Below are positions 1 to 8,394 of a stretch of 64,000 nt of DNA, in pieces. Each line of letters begins with the position of its first letter. Position 1 is the stretch's first letter. Made by a program: the position numbers and the translations under genes. The notes below the pieces were generated by a model. It saw only the letters and a list, made by a program, of their open reading frames with translations. It was not told the DNA's origin and ran no database searches. The stretch spans positions 1 through 64,000 of the forward strand of contig CANQJL010000012.1 of NCBI GenBank assembly GCA_947624245.1. Direction: 5' to 3'. This DNA comes from an uncultured Acetatifactor sp. (GTDB lineage: Bacteria > Bacillota > Clostridia > Lachnospirales > Lachnospiraceae).

Positions 1-562
1 CGGAAGAAAAAGTATTAAAACTTTCGGATGGGTATATTGCAAAAACGGAAGCACCTATGTTAGAATTAACAGTAAAGATGGTCAATATCAATCTCCCGAC
101 AGGTCACAGGCTGCTGCAGGAATGTCTGCCGTTGTACGAGTATTCCTGGTTCATAGAACGGATACGGACCTACCTGCAGAGCGGCGACATGGACCGCGAC
201 ACGGCGGTGACCCTTGCGGTGCAGGACAGTGTCAGAGAAGGGATCTTTGCGGACTTTGTACGGGAGCACGGGACGGAGGTGCAGAATATGCTGTACACAC
301 AGTTCAACATGGACGACGCGCTGGAAGTGAGGTATGAGGAGGGCGTGGAGGATGGCATGGAACGTGGCATAAGACAGGGCATGGAGCGTGGTTACGCCGT
401 CTTCTGGTCCGTCAGGTATGCGGCAAGCTGCAGAAGGGCGAAGCGCCGGAGAAGATCGCGGCGGACCTATTGACGGATCGGGAGGAGATCGACCGGATCT
501 GCAGGGCTTATGAGGAGTGCGGACCGGAGGAATCGGCCGTCCTTGCCAGGCTGGAAGAGTAG
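1..562 (+). pseudogene. Rpn family PD-(D/E)XK nuclease/putative transposase, 3' part, frameshifted
   Basis: The reading frame is already open at the window edge, so the N-terminal nuclease core lies outside. The visible part (LELTVKMVNIN, then PLYEYSWFIERIR) resembles the middle and C-terminal region of Rpn/YhgA-like recombination-promoting nucleases, followed by a Gly/Glu/Arg-rich stretch (EEGVEDGMERGIRQGMERG). Between about 390 and 407 the frame is lost: the original frame ends at 473 with a low-complexity Arg-rich tail. The frame two bases over continues with a sensible C-terminus (VRQVCGKLQKGEAPEKIA) to a TAG at 560-562. I read this as one gene broken by a single indel. A sequencing error or, less likely, programmed frameshifting could give the same picture. 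A differently built intact family member lies at 57610-58491. Confidence 0.7.
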
Positions 563-609
563 GACGGATTGCACATACGCACAAGAAAGAATAGATTGTG
601 ATGCAGGGA

Positions 610-640
610 ATGCCCCGGCCTTTTAGGTCGGGGCATTTTA
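610..640 (+). terminator. Rho-independent terminator after the Rpn remnant
   Basis: ATGCCCCGGCC and GGTCGGGGCAT form an 11-bp stem (one G-T pair) around a TTTTA loop, followed by TTTTA. It lies 48 bases after the pseudogene's frame-corrected stop and before the divergent-looking regulatory region of the BlaI-like gene. Confidence 0.8.
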
Positions 641-710
641 GGGTTGATAGGACGCGCCGATTATTGATATCTACACAGGGAGCTTCATTCCGTCGGAAAT
701 ATTTTAACGA

Positions 711-758
711 TTGACAAATGAGTTATACGGCCGCATAATGAATTATACGATTGTATAA
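711..758 (+). promoter_or_regulatory. Promoter with two tandem operator dyads for the BlaI-like repressor
   Basis: TTGACA (711-716) and CATAAT (734-739) are separated by 17 bases. Two dyads of the same form overlap it: TTATAC-ggcc-GCATAA at 723-738 (one mismatch) and TTATAC-gatt-GTATAA at 743-758 (perfect). They are spaced 20 bp centre to centre, about two helical turns. The first covers the spacer and -10 box, the second the start of transcription. The ribosome site AAGGAGG follows at 758-764. This is the expected arrangement for autorepression by a dimeric BlaI/MecI repressor. Confidence 0.75.
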
Positions 759-774
759 AAGGAGGCTTTGATAC

Positions 775-1158
775 ATGGACAAGATCATGAAAAAGTTAGG
801 GGAGGCAGAACTGGAAATCATGCAGGTAATTTGGAGAGCAGATGCTCCTGTCACTTCCGGTTTCGTCTTAAAAGAATTACAGGGACACAGAAAGTGGCAG
901 CTTTCTACGCTTATGACTTCGTTATCACGTTTAGTGGACAAGGGCTTCCTTAGCTGTGACCGTGTTACCGGAAACAATTTATATTCCCCAATCATTTCTG
1001 AGAATGATTTTAAAGCAAAGGAAAGCAAAAATTTTTTAGAAAAGCTATATAATAATTCTTTACAGAATATGGTGGCTACCCTTTACAGCAATAAAGCGAT
1101 CAAGGATTCTGACGTAAATGAATTGAGAAAATTTTTAGATGATCTGGAGGGAAAATGA
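775..1158 (+). CDS. BlaI/MecI/CopY family transcriptional repressor
   Basis: This 127-residue winged-helix protein matches the length and opening of the BlaI/MecI family (LGEAELEIMQVIWRADAPVT, then TLMTSLSRLVDKGFL for the recognition helix and wing). The C-terminal half (KNFLEKLYNNSLQNMVATLYS) is the expected dimerisation helix region. The gene sits directly in front of an M56-family sensor protease, overlapping it by four bases (ATGA), which is the classic repressor-sensor pairing. Family members dimerise on TACA/TGTA-like dyads and are inactivated by proteolysis when the partner receives a signal. The start at 775 is preferred because AAGGAGG lies 10 bases upstream. The target genes besides this operon are unknown; no beta-lactamase gene is visible nearby. 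Confidence 0.88.
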   Translation: MDKIMKKLGEAELEIMQVIWRADAPVTSGFVLKELQGHRKWQLSTLMTSLSRLVDKGFLSCDRVTGNNLYSPIISENDFKAKESKNFLEKLYNNSLQNMVATLYSNKAIKDSDVNELRKFLDDLEGK

Positions 1159-2933
1159 TAACGAATTTATTTTTAAATGTAATTGCGATTTCCGTATCAA
1201 CAAGCCTTATTATATTTTTTCTGCTCATTTTCTCCTCGTTCCTAAATAAGAGATATGCAATAAAATGGAAATATCTTATGTGGGTGGTGATTGCGGTCCG
1301 TCTGATACTGCCGTTTCACATAGACATTCCGTTTCCGCAGATGGTAATTGCTGTTCCCGCACAGATTGCGGTTCCCATTGACACAAATAGTGAAAAGGCC
1401 GCTCCGACAATGTTGCCGACAGAACCAAAACCGCTGGAGGGCAATACGGAAAGTACTGTTCAAGAACTGCCTCAAACTGCACAAAAATCCTTAAACCCCA
1501 CTCTGTTGGATATTACTGCATACCTATGGCTGGCGGGCTGTCTGCTTTTCCTGTCGGTGCATATATTCAGCTTCCTGCAATATAAAAGGGAAATTGCCCG
1601 AAAAGGTATGGCTGTGAAAGAGAGGGCCGTTTTGCGGCAGGCCCGTAAAATATCGGAAAAACTGCGGATCAGGTCCGATATTGGAATCCTGAGATATGAG
1701 GGCGCAGACAGTCCCATGGTGATTGGTTTTCTGAAACCAAGGGTAGTACTGCCGGATTGTGATTACAGTGAAGAAGAACTGTTTTTTATCTTACAACATG
1801 AACTGACGCATATAAAGCGCCATGATATTTATTTTAAACTGCTTTTTGTAATTGCAAATGCCATGCATTGGTTCAACCCCTTTATATACATTATGCAAAG
1901 AGAAGCGGTTGTCGATATGGAGTTATCCTGTGATGAAAGAGTGCTTCGGCAAACTCCGTATGCTGTCCGAAAGGCATATACGGAAGCCCTGCTTTCTGCC
2001 TTCAGCAAACAGCATAAAATAGAGACTTTTTTGACGACACAATTTTATGGAGGAAAGAGAATCATGAAAAAACGGTTCAAAAATATACTGACCGGATATC
2101 CCAAGAAAAACGGTCTGTTCGTTTGTATGTGTACAATTTGTGTCACCTTAATTTCTGGAATGCTGATTGGGTGTTCGGCAATAAAAAGTGATTCGGAGAA
2201 GGAGCCGATGCAGACGGAGCTGGAAACGATGAATCCGAATATAGAGGATATTTTAGACACACAAGCAGAGAATGACAGTGTGCAGGCAGACACGGCAGAT
2301 GACGGCAGTATAGATATTTCCGATAATACACAAGACGGAAATGCTGCGAATCCGGCAGAACAGCAATTCACATCAGATGTAAATAATTACAGATCGGTAC
2401 TTTTGGGGAAGAGCAATTTTATATGTACGGATCTGGAAAATAAAAGTCTGAATATCAGTGAAATAGGGCAGGCCATTACAGCCGATGACAGCGCTGCCGT
2501 AAGTGTCGTAAAATTTGCGGTCATAGATTTGGATGATGACGGAGAGGACGAAACCGTTCTCTGGCTCCAAAACGGTATGTATGACTGCGGCTTTGAAATA
2601 CTGCATGAACAGAACGGAGAAATCTATGGATATACGCTGTGGTATAGGGCATTTATGGAGTTAAAGGCAGACGGCACATTTATGTTTTCGAGCGGCGCTG
2701 CAGATTCCGGAATAGGAAAAATGAGTTTTTCTGAAACCGGATACAGCATAAACAGTCAAGCCGATAGTCAATCCGGATATAACTCAGAAAATGAATTGAC
2801 GGTAGAATATTTTATCAATAATGAACCCTGTTCGGAAGATGAATTTTATGACAGGATAAGCGCCCAGGAACAAAAGGCAAATGCAGAGTGGTATGACTTG
2901 TCCGAAGACAACGTAAATGCTGTTTTGGAATAG
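1155..2933 (+). CDS. BlaR1/MecR1-like M56 family membrane metallopeptidase sensor
   Basis: The 592-residue protein has hydrophobic segments at about 4-30, 38-54 and 118-141, a zinc protease motif HELTH at 215-219 with a downstream Glu in VVDMELSCDE (about 256), and a fourth membrane segment near 322-340. This is the BlaR1/M56 topology, with the protease facing the cytoplasm. The C-terminal extracellular part (about 345-592) is not a penicillin-binding domain: no SxxK-type sensor motif stands out. Instead it is acidic, with a calcium-loop-like DLDDDGEDE stretch. The ligand is therefore probably not a beta-lactam. By family logic, signal sensing activates the protease, which leads to cleavage of the repressor encoded just upstream. 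Translation is coupled to the repressor gene through the ATGA overlap. Confidence 0.85.
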   Translation: MITNLFLNVIAISVSTSLIIFFLLIFSSFLNKRYAIKWKYLMWVVIAVRLILPFHIDIPFPQMVIAVPAQIAVPIDTNSEKAAPTMLPTEPKPLEGNTESTVQELPQTAQKSLNPTLLDITAYLWLAGCLLFLSVHIFSFLQYKREIARKGMAVKERAVLRQARKISEKLRIRSDIGILRYEGADSPMVIGFLKPRVVLPDCDYSEEELFFILQHELTHIKRHDIYFKLLFVIANAMHWFNPFIYIMQREAVVDMELSCDERVLRQTPYAVRKAYTEALLSAFSKQHKIETFLTTQFYGGKRIMKKRFKNILTGYPKKNGLFVCMCTICVTLISGMLIGCSAIKSDSEKEPMQTELETMNPNIEDILDTQAENDSVQADTADDGSIDISDNTQDGNAANPAEQQFTSDVNNYRSVLLGKSNFICTDLENKSLNISEIGQAITADDSAAVSVVKFAVIDLDDDGEDETVLWLQNGMYDCGFEILHEQNGEIYGYTLWYRAFMELKADGTFMFSSGAADSGIGKMSFSETGYSINSQADSQSGYNSENELTVEYFINNEPCSEDEFYDRISAQEQKANAEWYDLSEDNVNAVLE

Positions 2934-2980
2934 GCTGTTTTAAATTTCAGTGCGGCAACGGGCTCTTATGGGGCAAAACA

Positions 2981-3013
2981 AACCACCGGCCAAGCCGGTG
3001 GTTATGTTTTTTA
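2981..3013. terminator. Bidirectional terminator between the BlaR1-like gene and mecA
   Basis: AACCACCGGC-caa-GCCGGTGGTT is a perfect 10-bp stem at 2981-3003. A T-rich run follows on the plus strand (3007-3012), and the opposite strand has TTTGTTTT after the stem, so it can end both converging genes. The distal T-run overlaps the mecA stop codon. Confidence 0.8.
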
Positions 3014-3757
3014 TATTCTGCCCAATGTCTGTACGGCGTTGTCGCGGATCAAAGCTTCGTAGTGTTCTGCCAGAAAGGTTCCGCCGGCAGACAGGGAACG
3101 CTGCAGGGTGCCGTACTCGGAGACGATGTTGCAGGCTCTGTCAAAGCTCTCTCTCGTCTCGCTGCCCTGTGTCATCTGCAGCAGATACTTCTCTGTGGCA
3201 GGGTCTTTGTAAAGGGTGCTTAAGCCGCGGTAATGAGAGGCGATCACGGAGGCGACCTCCATTGTCTGCTGAAGGGAAGCAAGCTGAAAGATGCGGGTCC
3301 TTAAGTGCCCGTCATCATCGGCGCCGTCCTGAACGTTCCCTTTTTCCTGACTCCGGCGCTGCGCAGCTTCCTGCTCGGGCTGCATTCTGCGGAACAGATC
3401 CATCACCTCATCGGAAGCGTTCTCGCTGAATTCCTCCACGTCCTCGTCGTAATCCTGATCTTCGGTCACGGAAGGGGCAAATCTTGAAAAACGGGTATCC
3501 AGTTCCTCCGGGTCTTCCACCTTGGTGATGATCAGCACGATGCACTCGGCGTTCAGAGGAATGGCTTCTATCATAAGAGGAATATCCTCCGCCTCAAAGC
3601 CAAATTCAAAATTAGCCTGCCGCATCATGTCGCGGAACAGGTTTTTGGCCTTTTCGGTGCCGTAAGCCAGTTCACTGATCTTCAGCTCGCGGCTTATCAA
3701 GTCTTCTTTGGTCAGGGTGCAGCGAATTTGGTTCTCGTTTACTTTTTCTATTTTCAT
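3011..3757 (-). CDS. mecA: Adaptor protein MecA
   Basis: This 248-residue protein begins with the typical MecA N-terminal domain (MKIEKVNENQIRCTLTKEDL, then NFEFGFEAEDIPLMIEAIPL), has an acidic, low-complexity linker at about 100-150, and a C-terminal domain (TRIFQLASLQQTMEVASVI) like that which docks on ClpC. In Bacillota, MecA presents substrates such as competence factors to ClpCP for unfolding and degradation. The length is typical. The ATG at 3757 is preceded on its strand by AAGGAAGG. The gene is monocistronic here, ending at the shared terminator. Which substrates it delivers in this organism cannot be read from the sequence. Confidence 0.88.
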   Translation of the reverse strand: MKIEKVNENQIRCTLTKEDLISRELKISELAYGTEKAKNLFRDMMRQANFEFGFEAEDIPLMIEAIPLNAECIVLIITKVEDPEELDTRFSRFAPSVTEDQDYDEDVEEFSENASDEVMDLFRRMQPEQEAAQRRSQEKGNVQDGADDDGHLRTRIFQLASLQQTMEVASVIASHYRGLSTLYKDPATEKYLLQMTQGSETRESFDRACNIVSEYGTLQRSLSAGGTFLAEHYEALIRDNAVQTLGRI

Positions 3758-4375
3758 GCGGCAGACCTTCCTTTCTGCATTGCAGGAATGCGAGTGTTGT
3801 TCTTAAAATAACTAATTGTATCTTAATACTCTTGCATTCTTGAAGTCAATAGCAGGATATAAGTTTTGATTTTTTTAATATTTTTAATAATTTATACATT
3901 ATTTTTGAAATATTTAACTTGCAAAAATAATATGATTAAGCTATAATCATTTTTGTAAATGCTTCCGGTACTCTGTACGGGAAGGGAGGCAGTTATCTAC
4001 AGTACGATCAAGTTGATTTTGCTTATTAAGGAACAATCGTTCCGCTTCATCCTTTATTGCGTGTATAGTATATACCACATTATATGACAGATTTCAGAAT
4101 CTGACATATGTTCTGAGGATGTCTTACAAGTTAGGTGTCGGGATTCGTCCGTTCATCTTTCTGGTCATAGTATTTCAACTAGTATTCACAATATTAATTC
4201 AGTTTATATTTACCAAACAATGGAAATATTTCCGATGGGAGTATTTCTATGGGAAATATTTCAATGTATGTACTGCCGGAGGCATTTACACTGTCGGGAT
4301 AAGTTAGTATGGACACTCAAAGTCATATTCATCACGGTCCTTTTGGGAAGGGTGTCCGAAGATTGGAGGAATGTT
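3758..4375 (+). other. AT-rich non-coding stretch with a promoter and several dyads
   Basis: No convincing gene lies in these 618 bases. On the plus strand TTGCAA (3919-3924) and TATAAT (3942-3947) are 17 bases apart, a good vegetative promoter pointing right. The region it would transcribe has small hairpins (GGAAC-aatc-GTTCC near 4030), a dyad ATATGACAGATT-tcag-AATCTGACATAT at 4082-4109 (one mismatch), and two palindromes GGAAATATTTC(C/A) at 4222-4233 and 4252-4263, exactly 30 bp apart. The region could hold a long regulated leader for the small ORF at 4376 or an unrecognised small RNA. A hydrophobic open frame at 4119-4307 has no ribosome site and is not called. Confidence 0.45.
3919..3947 (+). 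promoter_or_regulatory. Predicted vegetative promoter
   Basis: TTGCAA and TATAAT with a 17-base spacer. The first downstream candidate gene begins 430 bases later at 4376, so the transcript would have a long leader or be a non-coding RNA. Confidence 0.5.
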
Positions 4376-4612
4376 TTGAATGACAAATGTGTAAATGCTG
4401 TTGGACTGGAATCCCAGAGAAAGAAATTCTCGGCACAACTGGAGCTGCTTCAAAGAAAAGGCGTTGCGCTGTTTGTGGACGGCGCTGCGGCGCTTCCCGA
4501 TGAGGCGGCGGCCAAGGCGGTGCAGGAGGACAGTCCCTATATGGCAGACTATGTGCTGGGAACTGCGGGCAATATCGAACAGATACGTTTCGATAGGGTC
4601 ACTGACAGGTAA
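4376..4612 (+). CDS. Small conserved-looking hypothetical protein (78 residues)
   Basis: Reading from the TTG at 4376, five bases after GGAGGA (4365-4370), gives a 78-residue soluble acidic protein. Its residues include RKKFSAQLELLQRKGVALFV and VQEDSPYMADYVLG. The open frame extends further upstream, but only the TTG has a ribosome site. Codon use in this stretch is GC-rich, like genuine genes in the window, and contrasts with the AT-rich DNA before it, which supports coding. No signal peptide, membrane segment or known motif is visible, and I do not recognise the family. It is followed by the GH18 gene on the same strand after 236 bases. Confidence 0.55.
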   Translation: MNDKCVNAVGLESQRKKFSAQLELLQRKGVALFVDGAAALPDEAAAKAVQEDSPYMADYVLGTAGNIEQIRFDRVTDR

Positions 4613-4848
4613 GCCGCAGTCTCTGAATCAAACTTAGTTATAAAAAATTAAGAATTGCAGACAGCGCCGTCGGATGCGGAGTTCGGGCTGCCTCCCGTGC
4701 TGACAGGGGCGGCGCTGAAAAAATGGTAATGACGCAAAAGAATTAGTGTGGTATGATGTAACTGGCCGCTTTGATCGGCGGCCGTTACATTCATATCCCC
4801 GAGTACGGGGCTGATGTGCTGGCAAAAGACGGAAGGGATGCGTTAAAG

Positions 4849-6573
4849 ATGAAACGGATAATACCTGTGATCGTTGCACTGTTGTTGATCGTGATTATCG
4901 GCGGTATTTATTTTGGCGGAAAGCTGTGGGATAAATATTCTTACGGAAAAGAACTTGCGGATATGGACGAGTATTTCGGCGTGACGGACGACGACAAGCT
5001 TGCCATTATCCTGCAGGACGAAATGCTGGAAGGGCGGCAGGCCGTGGTGAAAGACGGCGCTGTCTACTTCGACCTTGACATGGTACATGAGTATTTTAAC
5101 GAGGGATTTTATGCGGACACTGCGGAGCAGAAGCTGCTCTATACGACGGCTGTGGACACGGTGACTGCAATCTTTGGCGAGAAGGGTTACAGCGATGAGA
5201 ACGGCGGCGGGCAGACGGAGTATACGATCTGCTATATGGACGGCGACACATTGTATGTGGCGGCAGATTATGTGAAGCTTTTTACGAACTATGAATACCG
5301 GCGCTTCGACCGGCATCTGCAGGTCTACACGGAATGGGGCGTGAAGGAGACCATGACCGTGGCAAAGGATACGCAGATCCGCACTCTGGGCGGCATCAAG
5401 AGCCCGATCCTCAGGCAGGTGGAGAAGGGTGAAGTCGTGGAGCTGCTGGATAAGATGGAAAAATGGAGTAAGGTAAAGACGTCCGATTCGCTCATCGGCT
5501 ATATCGAGAATAAAAGATTGTCAGATTTAAATACAGAGACAGAGACGCCGGTGACGGATTACAATGCTCCGGAATATACCGGCGTGGCTATGGAGAACAA
5601 GGTCAGTTTGGGCTGGCATTCCATCGGCGGGCCGAGCGGGGGAAGCTCTACCTTGGATGCTATGATAACGGAAGTAAAGGCTTCTGACGGGAAACTGGGG
5701 ATTAATGTGATTGCGCCCACATGGTTCAGCCTTTCCGATAACTCCGGAGGCTTCCAGTCGTTTGCGGAAGCTTCCTATGTTGAGCGGGCGCACGGATACG
5801 GGCTGCAGGTATGGGGCGTATGGGACAATTTTAATTATGCCAACAATACAGGGACGGCGGTGAGCAGTTATGAGGTGCTCTCCTCCACCACTGTCAGGCA
5901 GCAGTTGGTCCGAAACATTGTAGATACTTCGCTGGGGCTGGGGCTGGACGGCGTCAATATTGATTTTGAAGGTCTCACGGAGGACTGCGGACGGCATTAT
6001 GTGCAGTTTTTGAGAGAGCTTTCGGTGCTGTGCAGGAAGAACGGCTTGGTGCTGTCTGTTGACAACTATGTGCCTTTTCATTTTAATAACTTTTATCGGC
6101 TGGATATTCAGGGGCAGATTGCCGACTATGTGATCATCATGGGATATGATGAGCATTGGCACGGAAGTCAGGACCCCGGAAGCGTTGCCAGTATCGACTA
6201 CGTTTCAAACGGTCTGTCCAGAACGCTGGAGCAGGTGCCGGCGCAGAAGGTGGTCAACGCGCTTCCTTTTTACACGATACTGTGGCGGACCGAGGGAGAC
6301 ACCGTGACGGACGAATTCGTCACGATCGCCAATGAAGCTTCGTTCCTGCAGCAGACAGGGGCGCAGCCGGAGTGGGACGAGGAGACCTGCCAGAATTACG
6401 CGCAGTGGCAGGAGGAATCCGCGACTTATCAAATCTGGCTGGAAGATGAGGAGAGCCTCAATGTGAAGCTGAACGTGATGGCGGCACAGAACATCGGCGG
6501 AGTTGCGGTGTGGAGAATCGGATACGGAACGGAAGCGTCCTGGAAATTGGTGCGCAGCTTTGCCGGTCTATAG
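4849..6573 (+). CDS. Membrane-anchored glycoside hydrolase family 18 protein with SH3-like domain
   Basis: From the ATG at 4849 (GGAAGGG upstream) the protein has 574 residues. An N-terminal signal anchor (residues 5-24, hydrophobic) leads to a stalk domain resembling the copper-amine-oxidase-like repeat used by wall proteins. Next comes an SH3b-like segment (about 165-225, with TQIRTLGGIKSPILRQVEKG), then a GH18 barrel. The GH18 signature appears as LDGVNIDFEGL with the catalytic Glu at about 374. Relatives such as YaaH/YdhD-like proteins act on peptidoglycan, often in spores. The enzyme would sit outside the cell on peptidoglycan or a related N-acetylhexosamine polymer. A longer frame from the TTG at 4771 lacks a ribosome site and would put 26 polar residues before the membrane anchor. 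Confidence 0.85.
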   Translation: MKRIIPVIVALLLIVIIGGIYFGGKLWDKYSYGKELADMDEYFGVTDDDKLAIILQDEMLEGRQAVVKDGAVYFDLDMVHEYFNEGFYADTAEQKLLYTTAVDTVTAIFGEKGYSDENGGGQTEYTICYMDGDTLYVAADYVKLFTNYEYRRFDRHLQVYTEWGVKETMTVAKDTQIRTLGGIKSPILRQVEKGEVVELLDKMEKWSKVKTSDSLIGYIENKRLSDLNTETETPVTDYNAPEYTGVAMENKVSLGWHSIGGPSGGSSTLDAMITEVKASDGKLGINVIAPTWFSLSDNSGGFQSFAEASYVERAHGYGLQVWGVWDNFNYANNTGTAVSSYEVLSSTTVRQQLVRNIVDTSLGLGLDGVNIDFEGLTEDCGRHYVQFLRELSVLCRKNGLVLSVDNYVPFHFNNFYRLDIQGQIADYVIIMGYDEHWHGSQDPGSVASIDYVSNGLSRTLEQVPAQKVVNALPFYTILWRTEGDTVTDEFVTIANEASFLQQTGAQPEWDEETCQNYAQWQEESATYQIWLEDEESLNVKLNVMAAQNIGGVAVWRIGYGTEASWKLVRSFAGL

Positions 6574-6593
6574 AAATGAATTTATGAAAAAAC

Positions 6594-6625
6594 AAGCTCC
6601 GGTGTCTTGCCGGAGCTTATTTTTT
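6594..6625. terminator. Bidirectional terminator between GH18 and VPKTG genes
   Basis: AAGCTCCGG-tgtcttg-CCGGAGCTT (6594-6618) followed by ATTTTTTC. The other strand has TTGTTTTTTC after the stem, so both converging genes can end here. Confidence 0.85.
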
Positions 6626-6660
6626 CAACTTAGTTTTGCAGCTGTTTCCTGATTGCCTCT

Positions 6661-7467
6661 TTATTTTTCCGTTGCTTTTAGAATGCGGCCGCCTGCAAAG
6701 CATACAGCGGCGGCGCCGAGGAACCACAGATACAGGTTATTCTGTCCGGTCTTGGGGACATCGTCATATTCGCTGTCGCTGCTTTCCAGGGCCTGCGCTT
6801 CGGGTTCGGCTTCCCCCTCGGGAAGGGAAGCGAGATGCTCCTCGTAGGTCTTGTAGGCGACTCTGGTGGGCGTGAATACTCCGTCCCTGAAAGCAAGAAT
6901 GCCGGCCTCAAAATCGTAATAGTCAAAGATCGAGTTGCCGTCTGCCTTGGTAACTTTCAGATGGCCCACCGTTCCTGCGGCACCCACGGAGGATTTGACG
7001 GAATCTCCCGCATGAATAAACAGCTCGCCTACATTTTTGTTGAAATTAAAAACGGATGTATCGTACACATGAGCGGTCTTCACATCGCAGTTGATCGTAC
7101 CTGTGCTGCCGGCATTGACAAAGCATTCATCGACGCCGCCCGCATAGACTATGGTGAATGTAGTGGCGGCGTAAGTCAGATTGCCGAGGCGCGCGCTGCC
7201 CAAGTCCAGATTGTCTGACTTTTCGGCAGTATTGTAGATTACCACGGTATCGCCGTCCTTGAGCTGTTCCCGCAGATAATAAATTTCGCGGTAGGATCCC
7301 TTATCGTCAAACACGGAAGTATTTGCCTCAAAGCACCATTTGTTATCCAAATACTTTACCGCGTAGGTGACGGGCTCTGCAGCTTCGGCAGTGATTGCAT
7401 CGGCGCACGGCAGTATCACCATCATGGCGGCTGCCAGTACAGTCATCAGACGTTTGATCAGTTTCAT
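6661..7467 (-). CDS. Sortase-anchored surface protein (VPKTG sorting signal)
   Basis: The 268-residue precursor has an N-terminal signal peptide (MKLIKRLMTVLAAAMMVILP, cleavage near AEA-AEP). A beta-rich exported domain follows, with repeated strands such as GDTVVIYNTAEKS and TINCDVKTAHVYD that suggest a beta-helix-like or carbohydrate-binding fold. An acidic Ser/Glu-rich stalk comes next, then the sorting signal: VPKTG at 237-241, a hydrophobic segment and a short charged tail (GGRILKATEK). It lies 63 bases downstream of a class B sortase on the same strand, so it is probably that enzyme's dedicated substrate. AAGGAGGAA precedes the ATG at 7467. The exported domain's ligand is unknown. Confidence 0.8.
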   Translation of the reverse strand: MKLIKRLMTVLAAAMMVILPCADAITAEAAEPVTYAVKYLDNKWCFEANTSVFDDKGSYREIYYLREQLKDGDTVVIYNTAEKSDNLDLGSARLGNLTYAATTFTIVYAGGVDECFVNAGSTGTINCDVKTAHVYDTSVFNFNKNVGELFIHAGDSVKSSVGAAGTVGHLKVTKADGNSIFDYYDFEAGILAFRDGVFTPTRVAYKTYEEHLASLPEGEAEPEAQALESSDSEYDDVPKTGQNNLYLWFLGAAAVCFAGGRILKATEK

Positions 7468-7530
7468 AGTTCTTCCTCCTTTAGGTTGCGGGATATCCTC
7501 TTTTATCCCTTCTTGTTTTATAATCTATTA

Positions 7531-8394
7531 TCACTCCTTGAAAGGCAGGTAGCTCTCTCCGCTTTCCACCTCCTTGGCGACGACCACAAAACGCCCGCGG
7601 TCCACATGGTAGGAGCAGGTGGACAGTGTCAGAAAATGGTCGCCGAACTGAGCTGTGACACCTGTGTCATAAATGGACATCGCCATAATATTATCATAAA
7701 AATCGTCAAATTCCTCCTGCGAGTCAGCCTGAAAGAATTTGTAGAACTTAAATACATTGTCGGACTTTTTGAAGACCTGGGAACGGAACACGGCGATCAC
7801 TTCATAATTCCGCCGGAGACTCTCCGTGTAAAGTATGATGCTCTTGTGCTCCTGACAGTATTCTTCGCTCTCGTATTCGGACAGGTCGCCGAACATTGCG
7901 CCGGATTTCATGTTGTGGCCGTGAATGATCAGGTTCGTGGTCAGCGGCTCCAGAGAACTGTCGGTGTCCAAGATCAGACAGCCATTTTGGTTGCTCTTGC
8001 CGTCAAAACCTCTTTTCAGGTAATAGTTTTCGTCTCCGGGCGTCCACATGACGGGATAGTCTATAACGGTGCCGGGTACCTGCAGCCACGCAGCCATGTC
8101 GCTGTTGGCAAGAAAGCTGTCGCGGTACGGATTTTCCGTAGGCTGGGGCGAAGGGGCAGCCGTAGGCGTGGGCTTGGGCGAAGCGGTGGGCTCCGGCACG
8201 GGCGTCGGCGCGGCCGTTGATTCGGTCAATGTATCTTCCCTGCGGCTTTCTGCCATAGACTGAAGATCGCCTGCGGTCTGCCGGCTGCGCGCGTCATCTA
8301 CAAAGCGCAGGACGATCAGAATGACGGCCACGAGCAGAAAAGATACAGCTATGCTTGTCAGCACCAAAGAAAGAACGGTTTTGGAATTCTTCAT
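7531..8394 (-). CDS. Class B sortase
   Basis: From the ATG at 8394 the protein has 287 residues. It has one N-terminal membrane anchor (about 7-30), a long Pro/Thr-rich linker (62-88, PTPVPEPTASPKPTPT-like) and a sortase B catalytic domain. The catalytic residues are visible as His in IIHGHNM (about 160), Cys in LTLSTCSY (260) and Arg in DRGRF (266 or 268). Sortases cleave between Thr and Gly of a sorting motif and join the protein to the wall cross-bridge. The neighbouring VPKTG protein is the likely client. The upstream frame extends to 8565, but that part has no ribosome site and would precede the membrane anchor. The gene is divergent from cwlD. Confidence 0.88.
   Translation of the reverse strand: MKNSKTVLSLVLTSIAVSFLLVAVILIVLRFVDDARSRQTAGDLQSMAESRREDTLTESTAAPTPVPEPTASPKPTPTAAPSPQPTENPYRDSFLANSDMAAWLQVPGTVIDYPVMWTPGDENYYLKRGFDGKSNQNGCLILDTDSSLEPLTTNLIIHGHNMKSGAMFGDLSEYESEEYCQEHKSIILYTESLRRNYEVIAVFRSQVFKKSDNVFKFYKFFQADSQEEFDDFYDNIMAMSIYDTGVTAQFGDHFLTLSTCSYHVDRGRFVVVAKEVESGESYLPFKE

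Noticed and set aside
4119-4307. 62-codon hydrophobic frame
   Set aside because: No ribosome site, AT-driven Phe/Ile/Tyr composition, and it overlaps palindromic non-coding-looking DNA.
4771-4848. Upstream TTG start for the GH18 protein
   Set aside because: No ribosome site, and it would place 26 polar residues ahead of the membrane anchor; the ATG at 4849 fits a signal anchor.
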